Shown here in pieces: positions 14,339-20,759 of a stretch of DNA of 25,333 nt. The DNA lies in NCBI GenBank assembly GCA_946479435.1, contig CAMLFX010000041.1, forward strand, positions 1 through 25,333. Reading direction: 5' to 3'. The stretch's first letter is position 1. The number at the start of each line of letters is the position of its first letter. The notes beneath the pieces were generated by a model, which saw nothing but the letters and a program-made list of their open reading frames with translations, ran no database searches and was not told where the DNA came from. Source of the DNA: an uncultured Sphingobacteriales bacterium. GTDB lineage: Bacteria; Bacteroidota; Bacteroidia; Chitinophagales; Chitinophagaceae. A program made the position numbers and the translations under genes.

Positions 14339-14367
14339 AAGGCCATCTCTTACGAGGTGGCCTTTTT
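14339..14367 (+). terminator. Terminator of the hmgA-hppD operon
   Basis: GGCCATCTC and GAGGTGGCC form a 9-bp stem (one wobble) with a 4-nt loop, followed by TTTTT, 24 nt after the hppD stop. Confidence 0.8.
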
Positions 14368-14406
14368 CATGTATGTACTTGAGTTTTACCAGTAGTTAAT
14401 AATTAC

Positions 14407-14430
14407 ATGACAATATAAAATATTTGTCAT
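14407..14430. repeat. Inverted repeat in an AT-rich intergenic region
   Basis: ATGACA (14407-14412) and TGTCAT (14425-14430) flank an AT-only core. The whole 14370-14619 gap is AT-rich and gene-free. I see no clear promoter consensus in it. Confidence 0.3.
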
Positions 14431-14513
14431 TATAATGTCTTAAAACAATTAAAAACCGCTTAAAACAAATACATTTTTTATTTCATGCTAATTATTTCAC
14501 ATAATTATGTAAA

Positions 14514-14525
14514 CACATTAATGTG
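14514..14525. promoter_or_regulatory. 12-bp perfect palindrome CACATTAATGTG
   Basis: This perfect palindrome lies about 95 nt before the T9SS type A protein gene. It also sits inside a wider pair TTTCACAT (14495-14502) / ATGTGAAA (14521-14528). The size and symmetry suit a dimeric regulator site; no regulator is identified. Confidence 0.35.
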
Positions 14526-14619
14526 AAAGCTATTTAATCACTACATAAAAAAAATCGCCTATAAAATAACAACTCCCGTTCCCTCTTCGATTTAAGTTAA
14601 AAACATTAAAATAAAACCT

Positions 14620-16164
14620 ATGAAAAAATTACTACTATCAGCTTTAACCTGTTTACTTTTTATTACAGCACAAGCACAATGTCCTATCAGTGCAGGCATC
14701 ACTTTTCAAAACACACCATACGGCAATGCCTTATTGCGTTATGAATTTACTAACACATCCAGCTATGGCACATTTACCAATCCCATGGGTGCAGAAATAT
14801 GGATAGATTTTGGAGATGGCTCTACCAGCACAGGCTATGCCTATACAGGGTACCCTGGTACATTCGGTCATGAATATGCAAGCCCCGGCACATATTCAAT
14901 CGTATTTGCTTCAAGCGATATTGATACTATGACAGGAATAGTGAATTGTACGGACACATTCAGAACTACACTAACTACCAGCTATACATCATGCGCTACA
15001 AGTATGTCAGTAACATCTTTGGGTGGTACCAGTTATAGCTTTACAGCTACAACGCCTGCCGGTACTTCGCCTATATACTATTATTGGTCGTTTGGAGATG
15101 GCACATATGGCTCTGGCAGTCCTGTAACACATACCTATGCTGTTGACAGCACTTATATTATAACACTGCAGGCTATCGATAGTGTTAACATGTGCTTTTA
15201 TACCAATGATTATCTATTAAACAATACAGTACCTGATTCTAACATGATATCAGGCTATGTGGTAGCCGATACCTTTGATATGTCTGCTATTAGCAATCCA
15301 CAAGTAAGAGTATGGCTCATTACTTATGACAGCACTACGCAAATATTATCTGCTGTCGATTCAACAGATGTTTTCCCTGCACCAGATGATGCATATACGC
15401 TTTACCAGTTTGCTAATGAACCCGCTGGTGTGTACCGTACAAAAGCACATGTGATCAATGGCCCTTCAACAGGTACAACATTCGTTCCTACTTATTACGA
15501 TTCGTCCCTGTACTGGAATACTGCATCTATCATTACTCACTATGGTACTTCAACCAAGGGAATAAACATCTACATGCAAAAAGGCACTGCGGTTACGGGC
15601 CCCGGCTTTATTGGCGGTGATATAACACTGGGTGCTAACAGGGGCACAAGTGCTGGCGTACCCAACTTACTTATTTTCTTAAGAGATGCTAATGGTGAAC
15701 TTATAAGCAGTACATATACCGACGCCAATGGCATATACGCATTCAACAATTTACCTGTTGGTACATATTCTGTTTATCCTGAAAATGGCGGCTATACTAC
15801 TACGGCATACAGTGTTATGCTTACAGCAGGTAATCCCATTAAAAACAGCATAAACTTTGGATACGATGAAAATGATAAGACAATTGCTCCAAAAACTACT
15901 TCTGTTGAAGATGTAAATAATACAGGTACTTTCAGTATCTATCCCAACCCTGCTAATAGCAAAGTATATATCAACTGGAAAAATACAGGTGGTAAAGCTG
16001 ATGTGATTGTTTCGGATATTGCAGGCAGAAAGGTAATAGAGAAGAGCTTTGATACCGACAAGCAGGGTATACTTGATCTAAATACACTTACTCCGGGGCA
16101 ATATTTCATCTCGGTAGAGGCAGCTGAAACTTCGGGTAAACAAAAATTAGTGATAATAAGGTAA
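14620..16164 (+). CDS. Secreted PKD-domain protein with T9SS type A sorting domain
   Basis: This extracellular or surface-attached protein has 514 residues. It has a signal peptide (MKKLLLSALTCLLFITAQAQ). Two PKD-like modules follow, at about 57-100 (WIDFGDGSTSTGY) and about 150-185 (YYWSFGDGTYGSGSPVTHTY), each with the FGDG turn. At about 327-395 an SdrD/CNA-B-like beta-sandwich reads GVPNLLIFLRDANGELI then YTDANGIYAFNNLPVGTY. Residues 438-514 are a type A C-terminal sorting domain (FSIYPNPANSKVYINW, SDIAGRKVIEK, LTPGQYFISVE, ending KQKLVIIR), which directs export across the outer membrane by the type IX secretion system and then attachment. No enzyme domain is seen, so an adhesin or matrix role is the likeliest inference. 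It is monocistronic with a terminator at 16186-16214. Confidence 0.9.
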   Translation: MKKLLLSALTCLLFITAQAQCPISAGITFQNTPYGNALLRYEFTNTSSYGTFTNPMGAEIWIDFGDGSTSTGYAYTGYPGTFGHEYASPGTYSIVFASSDIDTMTGIVNCTDTFRTTLTTSYTSCATSMSVTSLGGTSYSFTATTPAGTSPIYYYWSFGDGTYGSGSPVTHTYAVDSTYIITLQAIDSVNMCFYTNDYLLNNTVPDSNMISGYVVADTFDMSAISNPQVRVWLITYDSTTQILSAVDSTDVFPAPDDAYTLYQFANEPAGVYRTKAHVINGPSTGTTFVPTYYDSSLYWNTASIITHYGTSTKGINIYMQKGTAVTGPGFIGGDITLGANRGTSAGVPNLLIFLRDANGELISSTYTDANGIYAFNNLPVGTYSVYPENGGYTTTAYSVMLTAGNPIKNSINFGYDENDKTIAPKTTSVEDVNNTGTFSIYPNPANSKVYINWKNTGGKADVIVSDIAGRKVIEKSFDTDKQGILDLNTLTPGQYFISVEAAETSGKQKLVIIR

Positions 16165-16185
16165 TTCCCCCGATGATTGACCAAT

Positions 16186-16214
16186 GAAAAGAGGCAGAAA
16201 TTCTGCCTCTTTTC
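16186..16214 (+). terminator. Terminator of the T9SS type A protein gene
   Basis: A 14-bp perfect stem (GAAAAGAGGCAGAA / TTCTGCCTCTTTTC) around one central A is followed by ATTTTTATT, 21 nt after the stop codon. Confidence 0.85.
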
Positions 16215-16248
16215 ATTTTTATTAAGAAAACTTTTAGTTTCAAAATAT

Positions 16249-16256
16249 TAACTTTG
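16249..16256 (+). promoter_or_regulatory. -7 element TAACTTTG of the L,D-transpeptidase gene
   Basis: This perfect TAnnTTTG match lies 35 nt before the ATG, directly after the preceding terminator. No TTG lies at the expected distance upstream. Confidence 0.5.
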
Positions 16257-16291
16257 TTAGCATCGCAATTACATATTTAATTTTCTTTCGA

Positions 16292-17071
16292 ATGGCAAAA
16301 AGGCTTCTTCGTGCTTGGGCTTTAGCGTTATTAGTATGTTGTCAGTTTTCTGCTTCGTATGCGCAAGATGATGTACAGACATTCCGAAATTTTCAATTCT
16401 CCTTCAACCGCGTATCGCAGGCGTGGATGAAAAATAATGATACGCTACGTAAAATGTTCGAATCGAAAGGGCTTAAATATCCGTCAGGCGATATTTATAT
16501 CCGCTCATTCAAAGCTCAAAATGAAATGGAGCTATGGGCCCGTAATACGGACACCAGTCAATATTCTCTTGTAAAGACCTATCATATTTGTGCATTATCG
16601 GGCATACTAGGCCCTAAACGTTACGAAGGCGACAGACAGGTGCCGGAAGGATTTTATTTTATTGATGACTTTAATCCTAAAAGCGATTTCCATCTTTCTC
16701 TTTTGCTGAATTACCCCAATTATTCCGACATGTTATTGGGCGACAGAAAAAAGCCCGGCGGCGATATATATATACATGGTGGTTGTGTAACTGTGGGTTG
16801 TATGCCTATGACAGATGGCATAATACAAGAACTATACACCCTTTGCCTGAATGCCAAACTAAGCGGGGAAACTTATATACCCGTACATATATATCCTGTA
16901 CGTTTCGATAAGACAGGGCTTAACTTTCTTGGCCGCCAATATGCCGATGATACTACCAAACAACGTTTCTGGATAAACCTGAAATCGGGCTACGATTATT
17001 TTGAGCGCTACCACAAACTGCTGCCGGTCATATACAATGCAGAGGGTAAATACATCACCTCTATTAATTAA
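16292..17071 (+). CDS. L,D-transpeptidase family protein (YafK/YkuD type)
   Basis: This exported 259-residue enzyme of the peptidoglycan-modifying YkuD fold has a signal peptide of about 24 residues ending SASYAQ. The catalytic region carries GGDIYIHGGCVTVGCMPMTD with His162, Gly163 and nucleophile Cys170, matching the (I/V)HG...GC signature in its compact YafK-type spacing. Upstream of it are KTYHICALSGILGPKR and the substrate-side VPEGFYFIDDFNPKSDFHLS. No LysM or peptidoglycan-binding domain is present. It probably acts in the periplasm, either crosslinking peptidoglycan or, as reported for E. coli DpaA/YafK, cleaving a lipoprotein-peptidoglycan link; the sequence does not tell which. The DUF4249 gene follows after 44 nt with its own -7 box. 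Confidence 0.9.
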   Translation: MAKRLLRAWALALLVCCQFSASYAQDDVQTFRNFQFSFNRVSQAWMKNNDTLRKMFESKGLKYPSGDIYIRSFKAQNEMELWARNTDTSQYSLVKTYHICALSGILGPKRYEGDRQVPEGFYFIDDFNPKSDFHLSLLLNYPNYSDMLLGDRKKPGGDIYIHGGCVTVGCMPMTDGIIQELYTLCLNAKLSGETYIPVHIYPVRFDKTGLNFLGRQYADDTTKQRFWINLKSGYDYFERYHKLLPVIYNAEGKYITSIN

Positions 17072-17096
17072 TTACTGTTTGCATTATCAGTTAGCC

Positions 17097-17104
17097 TAAT
17101 TTTG
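17097..17104 (+). promoter_or_regulatory. -7 element TAATTTTG of the DUF4249 gene
   Basis: This is a perfect TAnnTTTG match 11 nt before the ATG. A TTG at 17079-17081 gives a 15-nt spacer, a little short of the usual 19-23. Confidence 0.5.
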
Positions 17105-17115
17105 CGTCGTTACTT

Positions 17116-18036
17116 ATGAGACGTATATTTTCAAAGATTATTAAACATAAGGTAGCTTATTCTGCTATTTTATTCTTGTTGCTACTGGTTTCCTGCGAGA
17201 AAGAAGTAAATATTAAACTAGACGATGGGCAAGCTCGCCTTGTAGTAGAAGGAGCTATTGAAACAGGTTTACCACCCTATGTTTTCCTCACTAAATCGAT
17301 TGGCTATTTTGCTAAAATAGACCTGAATACACTACAAAACAGTTTTGTGCATAATGCTGTGGTGAAAGTATCGGACGGTGTAAAAACAATTACATTAAAA
17401 GAATATAATGTTGATACAGGCAGCAATGGAAATAAGTTTTACTTCTACAGTATTGATACAGCCTTAGCCCCTACGGAATGGCTGTTAGGCGAAGTTGAAA
17501 AAACATACACACTCACAATTGAATGGGAAGGACAGAGCTACCAGGCAGTTACTAAAATACCCAATCCAACACCGCTCGATTCCGTAATTACCAGCCAACC
17601 TTCAATTATACCTAAAGACAACCCCGATGCAAGGCAGATAAAGGTGTTTTTTAAAGATCCTGATACATTGGGCAACTATATGAGGTACTTTACTAAAAGA
17701 AATAGCGAGCCTTATTATCCGGGACTTAATTCTGTTTACCCCGATGAATTAATAAACGGAACTCAGTTTGAAACTACCTTGGCTGCGGGGGAAAACAGGA
17801 ATGGTAGTCTTAGTTTCGATTCTTTAGGCTTTTTTCATCCCGGCGATACGGTGACATTAAAATGGTGCGCTATAGATAAAAAAGTATATGATTTCTATAG
17901 CACTTTTGAATTTGCTATCAGCACTATTGGCAGCCCTTTTGCTTCGCCTATCAAAGTTAAAACCAATATAAACAATAATGCTTTGGGGGTTTGGGCTGGC
18001 TACGGGTCTATTTATAAGACCCTTGTAATAGAATAA
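17116..18036 (+). CDS. DUF4249 family lipoprotein
   Basis: The lipoprotein has 306 residues. An unusually basic start (MRRIFSKIIKHK) precedes a hydrophobic segment and the lipobox LVSC with Cys27, then EKEVNIKLDDGQARLVVEGAIE, a pattern I recognise from DUF4249, a Bacteroidota-restricted family often encoded near TonB-dependent receptors. The mature protein is beta-rich throughout (PYVFLTKSIGYF, YTLTIEWEGQSYQAVTKIPN, PTPLDSV). No TonB receptor gene lies in the window, so the usual partner is missing here. It probably faces the periplasm or cell surface. Function within the family is unsettled. Confidence 0.85.
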   Translation: MRRIFSKIIKHKVAYSAILFLLLLVSCEKEVNIKLDDGQARLVVEGAIETGLPPYVFLTKSIGYFAKIDLNTLQNSFVHNAVVKVSDGVKTITLKEYNVDTGSNGNKFYFYSIDTALAPTEWLLGEVEKTYTLTIEWEGQSYQAVTKIPNPTPLDSVITSQPSIIPKDNPDARQIKVFFKDPDTLGNYMRYFTKRNSEPYYPGLNSVYPDELINGTQFETTLAAGENRNGSLSFDSLGFFHPGDTVTLKWCAIDKKVYDFYSTFEFAISTIGSPFASPIKVKTNINNNALGVWAGYGSIYKTLVIE

Positions 18037-18115
18037 TTGCTTATGCAAATACCTGTATAAGCTATCAAGGCTTACGGCAACCAATTTTTTTTCGCATTTT
18101 TGCAGCCACTTAATT

Positions 18116-19069
18116 ATGAATATGTCAGAAGTAGAAAAAGTCCATTGCCTGATAATAGGTTCGGGCCCTGCAGGGTATACTGCAGCTATATATGCCGCCC
18201 GTGCCAATCTTAAACCAGTAATGTATCAAGGGTTGCAGCCAGGTGGCCAGTTAACCATAACCACTGAGGTTGAGAACTACCCGGGTTACCCTGAAGGTAT
18301 CATGGGGCCTCAAATGATGGTAGATTTTGAAAAACAAGCGCAACGTATGGGTGCTGATATTCGTTGGGGTCTTGCTACTAAAGTTGACCTAACCAGCCGG
18401 CCATATAAAGTGGAAATAGATGAAGAAAAGTGGATCGAAACTGATTCTTTAATAATTGCCACAGGTGCCTCAGCAAAATGGTTGGGCATACCCTCCGAAC
18501 AACGGTTGAACGGTCATGGCGTATCAGCCTGTGCTGTATGCGATGGTTTCTTTTTCAAAGGCCAGGAAGTGGCAATAGTAGGTGCCGGCGATACAGCATG
18601 CGAAGAAGCACTATACCTGTCAAAGCTATGCAGTACGGTACACATGTTTATTCGCCGCGATGAAATGCGCGCAAGCAAAGTAATGCAGGCCCGTGTGTTG
18701 AATACAAAAAACATAAAAGTTTACTGGAATACTGAAACAGTTGAAATTTTAGGCGATACTAAAGTTGATAGCGTAAAAGTAAAGGATGTAAAAACTAATG
18801 AAGAGATAGTCATACCAATCAAAGCATTCTTCGTAGCGATAGGCCATGAGCCAAATTCATCGCTATTTAAAGGATGGTTAGATATGGATGAAGCTGGTTA
18901 TTTAATTGCACAGCCTGGTAGCTCTAAAACTAATATTGAAGGTGTTTTTGCCTGTGGTGATGTACAGGATAAAATATACAGGCAGGCGGTAACTGCTGCA
19001 GGTAGCGGTTGTATGGCTGCCCTTGATGCTGAAAGATATCTCAGCGCCCTTGAACATACGCAACAATAG
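18116..19069 (+). CDS. trxB: Thioredoxin reductase
   Basis: This FAD flavoprotein reduces thioredoxin with NADPH. It has 317 residues from the ATG at 18116; the ATG at 18122 (MSEVEKVH) is equally plausible. The FAD-binding motif IIGSGPAGYTAA is at 13-24, the redox-active disulfide CAVC at Cys139 and Cys142 inside ACAVCDGFFFKGQ, and the NADPH-binding motif VGAGDTACEEALYL at about 155-168. The C-terminal FAD motif GVFACGDVQDKIYRQAVTAAGSG is also complete. All features of a low-molecular-weight TrxB are intact. It is cytoplasmic, probably transcribed alone, with a strong terminator at 19082-19125. No thioredoxin gene is in the window. Confidence 0.96.
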   Translation: MNMSEVEKVHCLIIGSGPAGYTAAIYAARANLKPVMYQGLQPGGQLTITTEVENYPGYPEGIMGPQMMVDFEKQAQRMGADIRWGLATKVDLTSRPYKVEIDEEKWIETDSLIIATGASAKWLGIPSEQRLNGHGVSACAVCDGFFFKGQEVAIVGAGDTACEEALYLSKLCSTVHMFIRRDEMRASKVMQARVLNTKNIKVYWNTETVEILGDTKVDSVKVKDVKTNEEIVIPIKAFFVAIGHEPNSSLFKGWLDMDEAGYLIAQPGSSKTNIEGVFACGDVQDKIYRQAVTAAGSGCMAALDAERYLSALEHTQQ

Positions 19070-19081
19070 CTAACTTTCATT

Positions 19082-19125
19082 GATAAACAATAAGGCCACC
19101 TATAAAGGTGGCCTTATTGTTTATC
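19082..19125. terminator. Bidirectional terminator between trxB and the ferredoxin gene
   Basis: A perfect 19-bp stem (19082-19100 with 19107-19125) has the 6-nt loop TATAAA. Converging stop codons lie on both sides (19069 and 19142), and AT-rich flanks lie on both ends, so it can serve both genes. Confidence 0.9.
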
Positions 19126-19141
19126 GGAAATATTTTCAATA

Positions 19142-19489
19142 CTACATATGCAGTTTCTCTTTCTTTTGCAATAATTCATCTACCGTTTCACGGTACATTT
19201 CATCGGGCACGCAGCAGTCAACGGGACAAACAGCTGCACATTGAGGTTCTTCATGAAAGCCCTGACACTCAGTACACTTGTTTGCAGTTATGTAATAAGT
19301 ATCAACAGCTACCGGCTCATGCCGCTCATTTGCCTCGGTGTGACTACCGTCCATTAAAACAAAATCGCCTTTTACAGAGGTACCATCAGCTATAGCCCAC
19401 TCTACACCACCTTCATATATAGCGTTATTAGGGCATTCAGGTTCGCAAGCCCCGCAGTTTATACATTCATCTGTTATCTTAATTGCCAT
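19142..19489 (-). CDS. Ferredoxin with two [4Fe-4S] clusters
   Basis: This small 115-residue electron carrier has two complete four-cysteine sets. Cluster one is Cys9, 12, 15 and 19 in [12 protein letters not shown]. Cluster two is Cys72, 75, 84 and 88 in [18 protein letters not shown], with the eight-residue insertion between its second and third Cys that marks the Allochromatium-type 2[4Fe-4S] ferredoxins. Cys92 and Cys93 follow. About 50 residues lie between the clusters ([19 protein letters not shown]), longer than in classic clostridial ferredoxins. It is cytoplasmic. It is divergent from the acyl-CoA reductase gene with only 55 nt between the two starts, suggesting shared control and possibly a shared pathway. 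Confidence 0.93.
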   Translation of the reverse strand: MAIKITDECINCGACEPECPNNAIYEGGVEWAIADGTSVKGDFVLMDGSHTEANERHEPVAVDTYYITANKCTECQGFHEEPQCAAVCPVDCCVPDEMYRETVDELLQKKEKLHM

Positions 19490-19509
19490 ATTTTTAGTTT
19501 ATATCGCCA

Positions 19510-19517
19510 CAAAGTTA
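19510..19517 (-). promoter_or_regulatory. -7 element TAACTTTG of the ferredoxin gene
   Basis: Reading the minus strand, TAACTTTG matches TAnnTTTG exactly, 20 nt before the ferredoxin ATG. It lies in the 55-nt divergent gap. On the plus strand TACAATTTG at 19516-19524 is a near match with one extra spacer base for the acyl-CoA reductase gene. Confidence 0.45.
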
Positions 19518-19544
19518 CAATTTGCGTTTCGAAAAAATAAACGC

Positions 19545-20537
19545 ATGCTTACTACCGGGGAAAGAATAGAATTACTAGTGAAATTAGGGACATATATGTT
19601 GTCTCAGGATGAGGAATGGGAAAATGTACAGTTCAGGGCAACGAATACAAATGCATGGTTTACCAAAGAGCATATTGAGCTATCGGCCAATAATATTGCT
19701 ACACAGTTTCTTCAAAGAGAAAAGTTGGAAAATTGGGTTTCACAGTATAAAGTAACCCTACTGCCCAAAAAAGTGGGCATCATAGCTGCCGGTAATATAC
19801 CAATGGTAGGTTTTCACGATCTTTTATGTGGTTTCATGAGTGGCCACATTGTAATAATGAAGCTTTCTTCAAAAGACGACGTATTGATACGCCACCTTAT
19901 TGAAAAATTATCGGAATGGGAACCTAAGGTTAAAGACCAATTGCAAATAGGCGATATGTTAAAGGGCTGCGATGCCTATATTGCTACAGGTAGCAACAAC
20001 AGCGCCCGGTATTTTGAACAGTACTTTGCAAAATACCCACATATAATACGGAAGAACAGAACTTCGGTAGCAGTGCTTGATGGCACTGAAACCAGCGAAG
20101 AACTGCGATTGTTGGGGAAAGATATTTTTGATTATTACGGGTTGGGGTGCCGTAACGTAACCCAGGTATGGCTACCTGAAGGCTATGAAATTCCTAAAAT
20201 ATTTGATGCGCTTGCCATTTACGAGCCTATTATCCACCAGCACAAATATAAAAACAACTACGACTACTACCTTGCGATCTATTTGCTTAATCAGGTACCT
20301 TATTTTAGTAATGATTTTTTGTTAATGGTGCAAAACGAAGTTCCGTTTTCTGCAGTCAGCGTATTACATTATAAATATTATAATGAATCAACTACTGCAT
20401 ATTCAATTTTGAAAAAAGATGAAAATATACAATATATAGTTGGGCATAAAGGTATAAGTTTTGGTCAATCGCAAACCCCGTCTTTGACTGATTATGCAGA
20501 CAATATTGACACAATGGCATTTTTAGAATCTTTATAG
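19545..20537 (+). CDS. LuxC-like acyl-CoA reductase
   Basis: This 330-residue member of the aldehyde-dehydrogenase-like acyl-CoA reductase (LuxC) family would reduce an acyl-CoA to the aldehyde with NAD(P)H through a thioester enzyme intermediate. Evidence: the cofactor-side segment KKVGIIAAGNIPMVGFHDLL and SGHIVIMKLSSKDD, the ATGSNNSARYFEQYF stretch, KNRTSVAVLDGTE, and the nucleophile Cys202 in YYGLGCRNVTQVWLPEG. It is shorter than LuxC (about 480 aa), mainly at the N-terminus. There are no luxD, luxE or luxAB neighbours, so bioluminescence is not implied. The divergent ferredoxin gene is its only close partner. The acyl substrate is unknown. Confidence 0.85.
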   Translation: MLTTGERIELLVKLGTYMLSQDEEWENVQFRATNTNAWFTKEHIELSANNIATQFLQREKLENWVSQYKVTLLPKKVGIIAAGNIPMVGFHDLLCGFMSGHIVIMKLSSKDDVLIRHLIEKLSEWEPKVKDQLQIGDMLKGCDAYIATGSNNSARYFEQYFAKYPHIIRKNRTSVAVLDGTETSEELRLLGKDIFDYYGLGCRNVTQVWLPEGYEIPKIFDALAIYEPIIHQHKYKNNYDYYLAIYLLNQVPYFSNDFLLMVQNEVPFSAVSVLHYKYYNESTTAYSILKKDENIQYIVGHKGISFGQSQTPSLTDYADNIDTMAFLESL

Positions 20538-20738
20538 TATTTTAATTAGAGCGATGTTGCTATTGTGTTAAAATTTAGTATCTTGTACTCCATCTGAATT
20601 ATGGTACTATACCCCAATTAGTTATGAAGAATGCTTGAAAATCATTTTTTCATACTATTAAGGCATACAACATAATTCTGATGCTCTCTGAACCAACTAA
20701 ATTGTAAAAAAAACCGTCTTACTAACTAATATTCCAAG

Positions 20739-20752
20739 CTTTTTCGAAAAAG
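20739..20752. promoter_or_regulatory. 14-bp perfect palindrome just before the large adhesin gene
   Basis: CTTTTTCGAAAAAG is perfectly self-complementary and ends 7 nt before the ATG at 20760. It could act as a protein site or hide the start region in a hairpin. The rest of the 222-nt gap 20538-20759 holds no gene, no clear promoter consensus and no terminator for the upstream gene. Confidence 0.35.
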
Positions 20753-20759
20753 GTATAAC

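Noticed and set aside
16249..17104. YafK-type and DUF4249 genes as one operon with shared function
   Set aside because: The DUF4249 gene has its own perfect -7 box 11 nt before its start, so separate transcription is at least as likely.
19545..20537. A bioluminescence (lux) locus because of the LuxC-like gene
   Set aside because: No luciferase, LuxD or LuxE homologue is nearby, and short LuxC-like reductases occur in non-luminous Bacteroidota.
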